Shown: positions 52,770 to 60,515 of the stretch, piece after piece | Layout of the letters: each line of letters starts with the position of its first letter | How positions within the stretch are numbered: the stretch's first letter is position 1 | Source of the DNA: Clostridia bacterium | GTDB taxonomy: Bacteria; Bacillota; Clostridia; Lachnospirales; Lachnospiraceae | Reading direction: 5' to 3' | Length of the DNA: 64,000 bases | NCBI GenBank assembly: GCA_003249225.1 | Contig: QKJQ01000015.1 | Span: forward strand, 124,001-188,000 | Translations under genes and position numbers: made by a program | Notes under the pieces: model-generated | The model's database searches: none | The model's input: only the letters and a program-made list of their open reading frames with translations | What the model was told of the DNA's origin: nothing

Positions 52770-53261
52770 ATGTCGTATCAGGAAAAACAAAAACTTGTCA
52801 GTGTTCTTTCAGGTCTTCTTTTGCTTATTATTTATTCTTACACCGTGTTCACAAGATACAGAAGCGGATCGCTTGATCTTTATGATTTACATGCATTGTC
52901 GGTGATAATTTCTATTTTTATTGGAATTGGTATTGTTACTATAATTCTGATTCAGATTCTTTTTCATATCCTGCTCTCCATCTCAATCGCAATAAAGAAC
53001 AGGGAAGCAAGCTCGGAAAGAATCGAAAAGACACTGCAGAACACGATGGTCGAAGATGAGATGGGGCGGTTCATAGACCTTAAGTCAAGCCGGATATTCA
53101 GCATTTTCTTTAGTTTTGGCTTTCTTATATCACTTATTACCCTGATTATTAATTTACCGCCGTCGGTCATGCTCAACATTTTATTTCTTTCCTTTTTATC
53201 CGGAAGTATTGCCGAAGGACTCATGAGCATTCATTATTATAAGTCGGGGATTAAAGCATGA
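52770..53261 (+). CDS. membrane protein of unknown function paired with an XRE regulator
   Basis: 163 residues, four predicted helices in two pairs (about 10-27, 41-68, 107-128 and 132-152) with a cytoplasmic loop (KNREASSERIEKTLQNTMVE). The pattern matches membrane proteins that Firmicutes encode with a small Cro/CI-type regulator overlapping the 3' end. The function is unknown. ATG at 52770 has GGAGG eight bases upstream. The stop overlaps the start of the regulator (ATGA). Confidence 0.7.
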   Translation: MSYQEKQKLVSVLSGLLLLIIYSYTVFTRYRSGSLDLYDLHALSVIISIFIGIGIVTIILIQILFHILLSISIAIKNREASSERIEKTLQNTMVEDEMGRFIDLKSSRIFSIFFSFGFLISLITLIINLPPSVMLNILFLSFLSGSIAEGLMSIHYYKSGIKA

Positions 53262-53482
53262 AAAAAATAATTGAAATCACAAATAACATAAGAACTCTGC
53301 GTTTCTTTGCCAATGAGATGTCACAGCAGGAGCTTGCAGAGAAAGTCGGCGTCTCCAGGCAGACCATTCTTGCCGTTGAAGCAGGAAAGTATTCACCTTC
53401 TCTGGAATTAGCATTTCTGATTGCAGATGCTTTTCAGGTACCACTGACGGAAGTCTTCCATTATGAACGAAAGGACGGATAA
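53258..53482 (+). CDS. XRE-family transcriptional regulator
   Basis: 74 residues, essentially one helix-turn-helix: MSQQELAEKVGVSRQTILAV, then EAGKYSPSLELAFLIADAFQ and the typical C-terminal VPLTEVFHYERKDG. Such minimal regulators (YozG/PolYII type) control their own operon. It overlaps the membrane-protein gene by four bases and is followed directly by flavodoxin. Confidence 0.85.
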   Translation: MKKIIEITNNIRTLRFFANEMSQQELAEKVGVSRQTILAVEAGKYSPSLELAFLIADAFQVPLTEVFHYERKDG

Positions 53483-53483
53483 C

Positions 53484-53972
53484 ATGAGAACATTAATCCT
53501 TGTCAGCTCCTATCATCACAAGAATACAGAAAAAGTGGCAAAGCATATAGCAACCATACTTAATGCCAGGATTCAATCTCCTTCCGAGACAAATGTCATG
53601 GATCTGTCTATGTATGATCTGATTGGGTTTGGTTCCGGCATTTACTCGGCAATGCATCATCCGGAGCTTCTTGACTTAGCCGGCAGATTACCGTCAGCTG
53701 CAGGATCCAACGTATTTCTTTTTTCAACGGATGGAATGCCCAGAGCCTTTGTGAAAAGTGAAAAGACCTTGCAGGATAAGATGAAAAAAGACCATGAAGC
53801 ACTGCGCTTCCTGTTACAGGAAAAGGGCTGCCTCATTCAGGGCGAATTCCAGTGCCCCGGCTATAATACGAACAGCTTTCTGCGCTTCTTTCATGGACTG
53901 AACAAAGGCCGTCCGAATGAAGAGGACTTAAAAAAGGCAGCTGCCTTTGCAACTGCCTTAAAAGAACAATGA
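53484..53972 (+). CDS. flavodoxin family protein
   Basis: 162 residues. FMN phosphate loop SSYHHKNTEKVAKHIA near the N-terminus, then LIGFGSGIYSAMHHPELL and FLFSTDGMPRAFVKS. It should carry FMN and transfer low-potential electrons; the partner is unknown. The ATG at 53484 lies one base after the XRE stop (TAACATG), with AAAGGACGG upstream. It converges on punA, which ends seven bases away; the punA terminator lies inside this gene. Confidence 0.8.
   Translation: MRTLILVSSYHHKNTEKVAKHIATILNARIQSPSETNVMDLSMYDLIGFGSGIYSAMHHPELLDLAGRLPSAAGSNVFLFSTDGMPRAFVKSEKTLQDKMKKDHEALRFLLQEKGCLIQGEFQCPGYNTNSFLRFFHGLNKGRPNEEDLKKAAAFATALKEQ
53928..53948 (-). terminator. punA terminator inside the flavodoxin gene
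   Basis: AAAGGC-AGCT-GCCTTT followed by TTT on the minus strand, about 30 bases after the punA stop and within the last codons of flavodoxin. Confidence 0.5.
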
Positions 53973-53979
53973 TTTGATC

Positions 53980-54804
53980 TCAGGAAAGCTTCTCCAGGAA
54001 TCCGACCAGCCAACGGCTCAGTTGTTCTGAGGCCTGATTTGCTATTGCCAGAACGCGCTCATGAGAATGTTTCATTTTCTGAATACCGGTAGCCATGTTG
54101 GTGATACATCCAATGCCAAGCACTTTCATACCAAGATAATTTGCTGCCATGGTCTCCGGTACGGTAGACATACCGACTGCATCTGCACCCATAGTGTGAA
54201 GCATCCTGATTTCTGCTACTGTTTCAAAGCATGGTCCCATAAAACTTGCATAAACACCCTCCTGGTACGGGATCCCCAGATCGGCAGCTGCTTTTTTTGC
54301 GATTTCTAACAGTTCAAGAGAATAGGGTTCCGACATGTCCGGGAATCTTGGGCCAAAACGCTCGTCATTTACACCTATCATTGGATTCGACGGCATAAAG
54401 TTTATATAATCATTGAGCAGCATAAGATCGCCGGGTTCAAAGGTCTTGTTGATTCCTCCGCAGGCATTTGTAACAATCAGAGTCTCGATTCCGAACTTTT
54501 TCATAACAAAAACCGGATAGGCAACTTCCTTCATGGAATACCCCTCGTAAAAATGAAACCTTCCCATCATCAACAGAACCTCGACCCCATTAACTTTTCC
54601 AAAAGCAAGACATCCTTTGTGCCCTTCCACCGTAGAAACCGGAAAATTCGGAATCTCGCTGTAACTTATCTCTTCCAGCCCTTCCATGGCATCAACGATT
54701 CCACCAAGCCCAGACCCAAGTATCATGGCGATTTTTGGGCGGTGTGTCGTCTTATTGTTGATAGCCAAAACAGATTCCATAACACTGTCATAATAATCTT
54801 TCAT
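53980..54804 (-). CDS. punA: purine nucleoside phosphorylase, trimeric type
   Basis: 274 residues. PKIAMILGSGLGGIVDAM (phosphate loop), PVSTVEGHKGCLAFG, GRFHFYEGYS, TNACGGINKTFEPGDLML and VGMSTVPETMAANYLGMKVL are signatures of the low-molecular-weight PNP family, specific for guanosine and inosine. It phosphorolyses nucleosides for salvage. GGAGGAAATAAG precedes the ATG. Monocistronic. Confidence 0.93.
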   Translation of the reverse strand: MKDYYDSVMESVLAINNKTTHRPKIAMILGSGLGGIVDAMEGLEEISYSEIPNFPVSTVEGHKGCLAFGKVNGVEVLLMMGRFHFYEGYSMKEVAYPVFVMKKFGIETLIVTNACGGINKTFEPGDLMLLNDYINFMPSNPMIGVNDERFGPRFPDMSEPYSLELLEIAKKAAADLGIPYQEGVYASFMGPCFETVAEIRMLHTMGADAVGMSTVPETMAANYLGMKVLGIGCITNMATGIQKMKHSHERVLAIANQASEQLSRWLVGFLEKLS

Positions 54805-54863
54805 CTTATTTCCTCCATTCTTACGAAAAATTAATTACGTAATTTTTCTGCATTATTTTTTAT

Positions 54864-54878
54864 GTTATAATTTATAAC
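54864..54878. promoter_or_regulatory. GTTATAA-T-TTATAAC palindrome upstream of punA
   Basis: A perfect 15-base palindrome 60 bases upstream of punA, with ATTACGCCA-like repeats around it (54830-54990). It resembles the palindrome over the mbl -10. A promoter for punA is likely here but no clean -35 was found. Confidence 0.35.
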
Positions 54879-55057
54879 GCTGTAATTAATTACGCTTTCT
54901 TTATTACGCCATATATTTTTGCTTTCTATATTACGCCATTTTAATAAATTATCTTTATTACGTTATTATCACAAATTCATTTACTTAACTTTTATTGCAA
55001 ATAATTCTTCCCTTTATAGGAATTGCATTTCCCTCCAGTCAAAATAACCAAATCTGT

Positions 55058-55213
55058 TATCAGTGATTTCCCTTCCTCTGAACCAACGAAGAATTACATC
55101 TCTGATTCCCATCGAACGGTATCGCCTGAACTTTTCATCTCTGATTTCCATCGAACGGTATCGACTGAACATTTTATCTCTGATTTCCATCGAAAGAAAC
55201 CAACAAAATTTCC
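55058..55213. repeat. four degenerate 39-bp tandem repeats
   Basis: Units start at 55058, 55097, 55136 and 55175, exactly 39 bases apart. The second and third share CATCTCTGATT(T/C)CCATCG and AACGGTATCG; the first and fourth are more diverged and share CCAAC(A/G)AA ends. No spacers, so not CRISPR. Frames on both strands are open because 39 is a multiple of three. Lies in the 607-base spacer between punA and the GNAT gene. Confidence 0.85.
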
Positions 55214-55411
55214 ACCAACAGGCTTTCTGTGTCCAACCAAATAATCCATCCTGCATCAGTGTACCATACTGCGTATGCAAGTTCAATTTATCATAGTATA
55301 AATATCCGGCTGCAGGACTGCTTTTTGTACAATCTTTGCTTGCACACAGCTTTCACTTTCATTATACTGGAAAATAAATCAAACTTGGCTGTCATTACGA
55401 AAGGATTCTTT

Positions 55412-55810
55412 ATGGAAAAAATATATTATGTAAAACAAACTCAGGATGAACTAAAGCTGGAAGAAGTAAAATCCTTGCTTTCGCAGGCTTATTGGGCAAA
55501 TAAGCGCTCAGAAGAAACCATCAAAAAAAGCATAGAAAACTCACTCTGCTATGGCGCTTTTCTAAATGAAAACGATAAACTTATAGGCTTTGCCCGTATC
55601 ATCACTGATTTTGCTACGACCTTCTATCTTTGCGATGTCATTGTTGACGAAGCGTATCGCGGACTTGGGGCCGGAAGAGCCCTTATGGAACTTATTATGT
55701 CAGATGAAAGCTTTCAATCCATGCGCGGTATGCTCCTGACAGAAACCGCCAGTGGTCTGTATGAGAAATTTGGCTTCAAGTACAAAGATGGTCTGTATAT
55801 GGGAAGATGA
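55412..55810 (+). CDS. GNAT-family acetyltransferase
   Basis: 132 residues. The acetyl-CoA motif is CDVIVDEAYRGLGAGRALME (R-G-x-G-A-G), then GLYEKFGFKYKDGLYMGR. Short members of this type acetylate small amines or peptides; the substrate is unknown. ATG at 55412 with AAAGGA upstream; the longer frame at 55229 crosses repeats and lacks a ribosome site. It lies just left of the IS element. Confidence 0.8.
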   Translation: MEKIYYVKQTQDELKLEEVKSLLSQAYWANKRSEETIKKSIENSLCYGAFLNENDKLIGFARIITDFATTFYLCDVIVDEAYRGLGAGRALMELIMSDESFQSMRGMLLTETASGLYEKFGFKYKDGLYMGR

Positions 55811-55838
55811 TTGTATTTCTTCATGAAAACAGGTTAAA

Positions 55839-57480
55839 TGCGATACTAACTTCCAGTTCTATCTGAACCTGCATAAATGCAGGAGTAAATTCTGATTTTT
55901 CACTTAACTTTTTGTATCAGATAAGCTATAATAGCTTAAAAGTTCGTTCGTTTTCCAGCTTTTTATATGCAAAACAAGCAACTGGGGTTCTGTTTGCGAG
56001 ACTTAATTCCACCTGCTGTCATGTTTTCGTATGAACTGGAATTCTGTCTGTGCTTTTACATTTTAGTGTTTGAGTAGTGCTGGTTTCAGCACTACATCAT
56101 CAGGAAGTATTTCCTGTAATGACAGTGCTTGGTGTAGCCTGTTATTTAGAAGCAGCAGGGACAGCTTATATGGCGTACAGCCATTCAGGCTGTCCCTTGC
56201 TGTACTATTGATATGATTCATCAGCAGAGTGATGTCATCCTGAGTATATCTATCAAATGAACTTCCTTTGGAAATGATGTATCTTATATATTCATGGTTC
56301 TTTTCTATCATCCCTTTTTGCCACGCACAATTCGGATCACAGTAGTATATCCTTGTTTTTATCTCTCCCCATCTGTCACACTCCAGTGCCCCTGTATTCA
56401 GGAATTCTGATCCATTGTCGGTCAGTATGACTCCGAACATTTTTCTGAAGTTTTTAATTCCTACTGCATCTGAAAGATTGTTTAGAGCCTCTTGCACACA
56501 TTCCTGCGTTTTTTCTTTTATAAGCATGGCAGTCATCAGTGAGCAGTTACGAAAGAAAAGGGTCAGAAGCACTTTGCCGCCTTTTTGTCCTTCGACAGTA
56601 TCCATTTCAACGACTTTTGTGTCTGGTTCTTTCTGCAACAGTTTTAGGAAATCATCATAGCTACGATCAAGCTTTTCAGCCCTGTCCACAGAAGGACTGG
56701 CAGCTCCTTTTGATTTCCGCGCTTTGTACTTGACTTTCCGCGGAAGATCTATGTTTCTTACCGTAAATACATTCTTATCGATATATTCATAAAGTGTTCT
56801 TCTTGAACATGGAAGATCCTTTCCGTGACTTGCATAAATATGGGCAATCGACTGACCTTTTCTTATCAGCGGAGAGATCATCTGATCCATCATCTGCATG
56901 TCCTCCGGTGTTTGATTCAGTCCTTCCCTTGACGATACGAGCAGCTCGTGATAACAATCATCCGCATATTTTGCCACGTATATATAACGGTAATAACGGC
57001 AGCCAATAAGACTGGGACACCCATTGCATACATAAGGAGGATGTTTTAATCTTCCACAGATCTTAGGCGTATAATCAGGACAGTTACGTCTGCAGTCATG
57101 GCACTCATGGCATTCGATATAGGATTTACAGTCAGCGCAGACATGTTTTCTGTGACATTCATTCCGCAGAGAACACTGTGGCATCCTGTTCGGATCTCTC
57201 CATTGCTTGATTGTACGGTGCCTTCTTACTTCTTTTGAGATGGTGGAAGGATCTTTCCCAACCAATCTCCCTATTTCAGTAAAGTTTCTGTTTTCGTTCA
57301 GTCCTCTTTCAATGAAGGTACGTTGTTCATAAGTAAGGTGTTTATTAAAGTTATTCAAAGGTTCCTCTTTTCCGCACAGGCAGATAAACCTAACGGTATT
57401 ATAGAGGAAATATGAGGATGTGTGCAGTAGTTACTTCCAGCTTTTATATAAACCTGAGTTAACTGGAAGTTAGTCTTGCA
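55839..57480. mobile_element. IS30-family insertion sequence
   Basis: About 1.64 kb with one transposase. Terminal inverted repeats TGCnAnACTAACTTCCAGTT: left 55839-55858 and right 57461-57480 (18 of 20 match). The non-coding left end is long (about 205 bases), with inner copies of TTCCAGCTTTT. A 14-base direct repeat TCTTCATGAAAACA flanks it at 55818 and 57507 but is not symmetric to the ends, so it is not a clean target duplication. Confidence 0.7.
56063..57358 (-). CDS. IS30-family transposase
   Basis: 431 residues. N-terminal helix-turn-helix HLTYEQRTFIERGLNENRNF, then EIGRLVGKDPSTISKEVRRH. A Cys-rich zinc-finger-like section follows (CRNECHRKHVCADCK, CHECHDCRRNC, then CNGCPSLIGC). The DDE catalytic core has Asp in VVEMDTVEGQ, Asp in FGVILTDNGSEF and Glu in WQKGMIEKNHEYIRYI. 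Intact frame, so possibly active. It moves the element by cut- or copy-and-paste. Codon use looks like its neighbours. Confidence 0.93.
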   Translation of the reverse strand: MNNFNKHLTYEQRTFIERGLNENRNFTEIGRLVGKDPSTISKEVRRHRTIKQWRDPNRMPQCSLRNECHRKHVCADCKSYIECHECHDCRRNCPDYTPKICGRLKHPPYVCNGCPSLIGCRYYRYIYVAKYADDCYHELLVSSREGLNQTPEDMQMMDQMISPLIRKGQSIAHIYASHGKDLPCSRRTLYEYIDKNVFTVRNIDLPRKVKYKARKSKGAASPSVDRAEKLDRSYDDFLKLLQKEPDTKVVEMDTVEGQKGGKVLLTLFFRNCSLMTAMLIKEKTQECVQEALNNLSDAVGIKNFRKMFGVILTDNGSEFLNTGALECDRWGEIKTRIYYCDPNCAWQKGMIEKNHEYIRYIISKGSSFDRYTQDDITLLMNHINSTARDSLNGCTPYKLSLLLLNNRLHQALSLQEILPDDVVLKPALLKH

Positions 57481-57550
57481 AACTGGAATTTAAAATTTCA
57501 TTTTAGTCTTCATGAAAACATCTCCCCTCTCTAACGAATTTCAAAAAACA

Positions 57551-57580
57551 TTTACTATTCATTCCCATCTATGGTATAAT
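57551..57580 (+). promoter_or_regulatory. promoter of the 57659 gene
   Basis: TTTACT (57551-57556), an 18-base spacer and an extended -10 TGGTATAAT (57573-57580). It is outside the IS, so the gene is probably not driven by it. Confidence 0.6.
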
Positions 57581-57658
57581 GTTCCGTAAATTGGAATTTG
57601 TAAGGGATGCAAGACCGATTGTAAACAGAATAAAAATAAAAGGTGGAATGAGTAGAAA

Positions 57659-59140
57659 ATGGAAGAAAATAATGCGGAAATAAAAGAAAATGAGGAATCC
57701 GTTACCAGTAAAGCAACCATGCCGATAGAAAACGCGGAAGACAGTGAAGCCACAGCAATACAAAATAAAATGGAGTCAGACCTGATAAAATCAGAGGAGA
57801 ACAGCGAAGTTGCTTTCGAACAGCGTACTACAGAAGAAACCCTAAAAGAGAACAAAAAGATCTCATCCCGTTCGAAAAAATGGATCGCTGGATTACTTAC
57901 CGGTTTAATTATCATAGCTGTTGCAGTTATCTACTTTGTAAGTCAGACAGCCTGGGCCATGGAAAGAAAAGTCGGCAGTGCGCTGAAAAACACTTTTCCT
58001 ATTGACAAGATAAGCTCTATTAATGACCTGAGCGCTATTTTTCAGGATGGTACTTCTTCACTCTCTGCTGACCTTGCGACCAGTGATATGTCGATCCACA
58101 TGGATTATTCGATTGATAATCCTTCCTGTCAGTATTATCTTTATGGTGTTATAAACTACAATAACATTCAGTTGAGTCTTGAAACAGCCTTAGACGATAA
58201 GGAAGCCAAAATAAGAATACCCGAGCTTACAGATAAGACACTTGTTTATAACTATGTAGATGAAAAAACCGGATACATTGTTGATATCCTTGAGAGCTTG
58301 GGAACTTCGACAAAGGCACTTGACGAAACTTTCTCCATGATAACCACAGGACAGTATAAAGATGATCAGGGAAGTGAACTTGCAGAAGATATCGAGGAAC
58401 TCGAATGCGATTACGAAGTCACGAAAGCAGAAGAGCTTGAATGTATGGTAAATGGCAAAAGTCAAATGTGCAAAGGTTACACATTTCTTATAAAAGAAGA
58501 AGATTATCTTGCTATTTACAAGACTTATATGAGTGCCTACTTAAGTAAAATGGAGAATTATACATCAGATGAGCTTGCAATTGATGAACTGTTTAGCGAA
58601 ACACCCGGTGATCTGAATGCGACCTTTTACCTTTACAAGAATGAAATTGTGAAGATTCTCGTTGCCTTTGACAAGATCAGTGTTGATCTTGAACTTCTTG
58701 GTGGATCCGAGCCTACGGAGAATATGAAAATGACCGTGCACGGTGAAGAGCAGGATACAGTCCTTGAAAAAAAGGGAGAAGTATCCGGGACAGTGCTGTC
58801 ATCTGCATACTATCTTGATGATGAAAAAATTTTAACGACAGAATATGATAAAAGTGATAAAAGTTTCTCTGCTGCCATATATTCTGAGAACGCTCTTGCC
58901 GCTTCACTGGATGGAACCTGGGATATGACCGAGAATGATCTGACAATTAATCTGGAGAATATTACTTTAGCAGATTCTGACATCGCGGCTTCTTTTTCTC
59001 TTTCTTTGAACGGTGATTCCTTTGTAAAAGAAATGCCGTCAGATGCTGAAATCTTTGATCTTGATAAAGCATCCGAGGAAGACTGGAACGTTCTTTATGA
59101 AGAAATCATGACTTTCATAATGCAATCCGTGTCCTATTAA
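57659..59140 (+). CDS. membrane-anchored extracytoplasmic protein of unknown function
   Basis: 493 residues. A 70-residue acidic cytoplasmic N-terminus, then basic residues and one membrane helix (about 76-96, KWIAGLLTGLIIIAVAVIYF), then a 390-residue outside domain with many Asp/Glu and beta-rich repeats (e.g. LYGVINYNNIQLSLETALDD and SADLATSDMSIHMDYSIDN). It resembles lipoprotein-like or DUF-type cell-surface proteins seen in Lachnospiraceae but no family was recognised. No catalytic motif. It has its own promoter and a terminator. AAAGGTGG lies 12 bases before the ATG, a rather long distance. Confidence 0.7.
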   Translation: MEENNAEIKENEESVTSKATMPIENAEDSEATAIQNKMESDLIKSEENSEVAFEQRTTEETLKENKKISSRSKKWIAGLLTGLIIIAVAVIYFVSQTAWAMERKVGSALKNTFPIDKISSINDLSAIFQDGTSSLSADLATSDMSIHMDYSIDNPSCQYYLYGVINYNNIQLSLETALDDKEAKIRIPELTDKTLVYNYVDEKTGYIVDILESLGTSTKALDETFSMITTGQYKDDQGSELAEDIEELECDYEVTKAEELECMVNGKSQMCKGYTFLIKEEDYLAIYKTYMSAYLSKMENYTSDELAIDELFSETPGDLNATFYLYKNEIVKILVAFDKISVDLELLGGSEPTENMKMTVHGEEQDTVLEKKGEVSGTVLSSAYYLDDEKILTTEYDKSDKSFSAAIYSENALAASLDGTWDMTENDLTINLENITLADSDIAASFSLSLNGDSFVKEMPSDAEIFDLDKASEEDWNVLYEEIMTFIMQSVSY

Positions 59141-59177
59141 TCGAATGGACTAACTCTTAAGCTTTACTGTAAAAAGA

Positions 59178-59247
59178 AAAGACAAACGCAGCAACTCTTT
59201 AAAAAGAGTAAATCAGGCTATTCATCCTGCTGCGTTTGTCTTTTTTT
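59178..59247. terminator. bidirectional terminator between the 57659 gene and the M20 gene
   Basis: Perfect 16-bp stem AAAGACAAACGCAGCA / TGCTGCGTTTGTCTTT with an inner ACTCTT/AAGAGT hairpin. T-runs on both strands. The M20 stop (59248-59246) lies in the T-run. Confidence 0.9.
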
Positions 59248-60361
59248 ATCGGTCTGACGTCATCAGCCGTACGGTTACTTCCGCGATTTTGCATAACTCA
59301 TTAACAGAGGTATATTCCTTTACCGAGTGACACTGGTTCATCGCGGTTGCAAGCACGATACCCCGAAACCCATAGGTCGCCAGTACATTGTTATCGCTGC
59401 CGCCAAAAGTCTCGATCATGCGGCATGGTAAATCAAGCTGTCCACACGCTTCTTCAAATCTTTTTACGACCGGGTCATCGATTGGGGTTTCATATGCCTT
59501 ACATCCTATTGTGACGGTAAACTCAAGTCCAGCTTTGTATTCCTTTGCAAAACGTTCGAAAACAGCTTTTGTCTTTTCTGTCTCCCGAACCGCTTTTTCA
59601 TGATCGTAGCTTCGCACTTCTCCTTTGATACTACAGCTTTCCGGTACAATGTTCGACATCAGACCACCATGAATGATACCAATGTTCTGTGTTGTCTCTT
59701 CATCAATATGTCCGAGCTTTAATTCACTGATGGCTTTGGCTGCAACGGCTATGGCGTGTACACCTTCCTCCGGTGCAAAGCCGGCATGTGCTGCTTTTCC
59801 TTTGATCTGTATTTCCATGGCAAGAATGCTGGGTGCTTTATAGGCTGCCATTCCGACCGGACCGGTCAGATCAAGCGTGTATCCTTCTTTTGATTTCAGC
59901 CAGGAGTAATCAAAATGCGCAATTCCCTTCGAATAGACTTCTTCTGCTGTAGTGAACAAGACCTCAATCGGACGATGCGCAAGATTATTTTCCTGTACCA
60001 CTCGTAACGCTTCAAGAATGGCTGTAATTCCTGCAAAATCATCTGCTCCAAGAACTGTATTTCCTTTTGACGTTATCGTTCCGTCTTCTGCAATGACTGC
60101 CGTTTTCCCCCTGGCTGGTTCCACCGTATCCATGTGGACACAAAAAAGTATCGGCTCCAGTTCTTTTGTCCCCTTCAGGAATCCATATATATTTCCGCAA
60201 GACCCATGATTCTTTCTTCCCGCTTCATCTTCTCTGATTTCGAACCCAAGTGCCCTCAGCTGTTCTTTCACATAAGTCCCCACTTCCATCTCCTCAAAGG
60301 AAGGGCTGTCCATGGCTACCAGCTGAACAAACTCTGTTACTAATCGATCTTTGTTGACCAA
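59246..60361 (-). CDS. M20 family metallopeptidase (peptidase T-like)
   Basis: 371 residues. Metal ligands and active site: FCVHMDTVEP (His and catalytic Asp), TVLGADDFAGITAI (bridging Asp), FTTAEEVYSKG (Glu-Glu) and MNQCHSVKEYTS (final His). A dimerisation domain interrupts the fold at IKGKAAHAGFAPEEGV. Such zinc enzymes release N-terminal residues from short peptides; closest in style is peptidase T (tripeptidase). Start: TTG at 60361 with AGAGG eight bases upstream is preferred; a GTG at 60370 would overlap that site. The operon partner upstream is the M42 gene, joined by a repeat-filled spacer. Confidence 0.85.
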   Translation of the reverse strand: MVNKDRLVTEFVQLVAMDSPSFEEMEVGTYVKEQLRALGFEIREDEAGRKNHGSCGNIYGFLKGTKELEPILFCVHMDTVEPARGKTAVIAEDGTITSKGNTVLGADDFAGITAILEALRVVQENNLAHRPIEVLFTTAEEVYSKGIAHFDYSWLKSKEGYTLDLTGPVGMAAYKAPSILAMEIQIKGKAAHAGFAPEEGVHAIAVAAKAISELKLGHIDEETTQNIGIIHGGLMSNIVPESCSIKGEVRSYDHEKAVRETEKTKAVFERFAKEYKAGLEFTVTIGCKAYETPIDDPVVKRFEEACGQLDLPCRMIETFGGSDNNVLATYGFRGIVLATAMNQCHSVKEYTSVNELCKIAEVTVRLMTSDR

Positions 60362-60410
60362 TGTTGTCACCTCTCATTTCCTGTACTTGCACGAATCATC
60401 TTTCTCTGAT

Positions 60411-60500
60411 CTTCCTGTTCTTGCTGTTCTTGCTGTTCTTGCTGTTCTTGCTGTTCTTGCTGTTCTTGCTGTTCTTGCTGTTCTTGCTATTCTTCCTGTT
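60411..60500. repeat. 9-bp tandem repeat array (ten units)
   Basis: Seven perfect CTTGCTGTT units (60420-60482) flanked on both sides by variants (CTTCCTGTT at 60411 and 60492, CTTGCTATT at 60483). It fills most of the spacer between the M42 and M20 genes. In-frame on the minus strand the repeat would read Gln-Glu-Gln, but there is no start codon. Confidence 0.95.
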
Positions 60501-60515
60501 CTGCAGTTCTTTCTG

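Noticed and set aside
55058..55213. CRISPR array
   Set aside because: Units are directly adjacent, without unique spacers, and no cas genes are present.
55014..55286. Frame with 13-residue repeats upstream of punA
   Set aside because: Frame stays open only because the DNA unit is 39 bp; TTG start without ribosome site.
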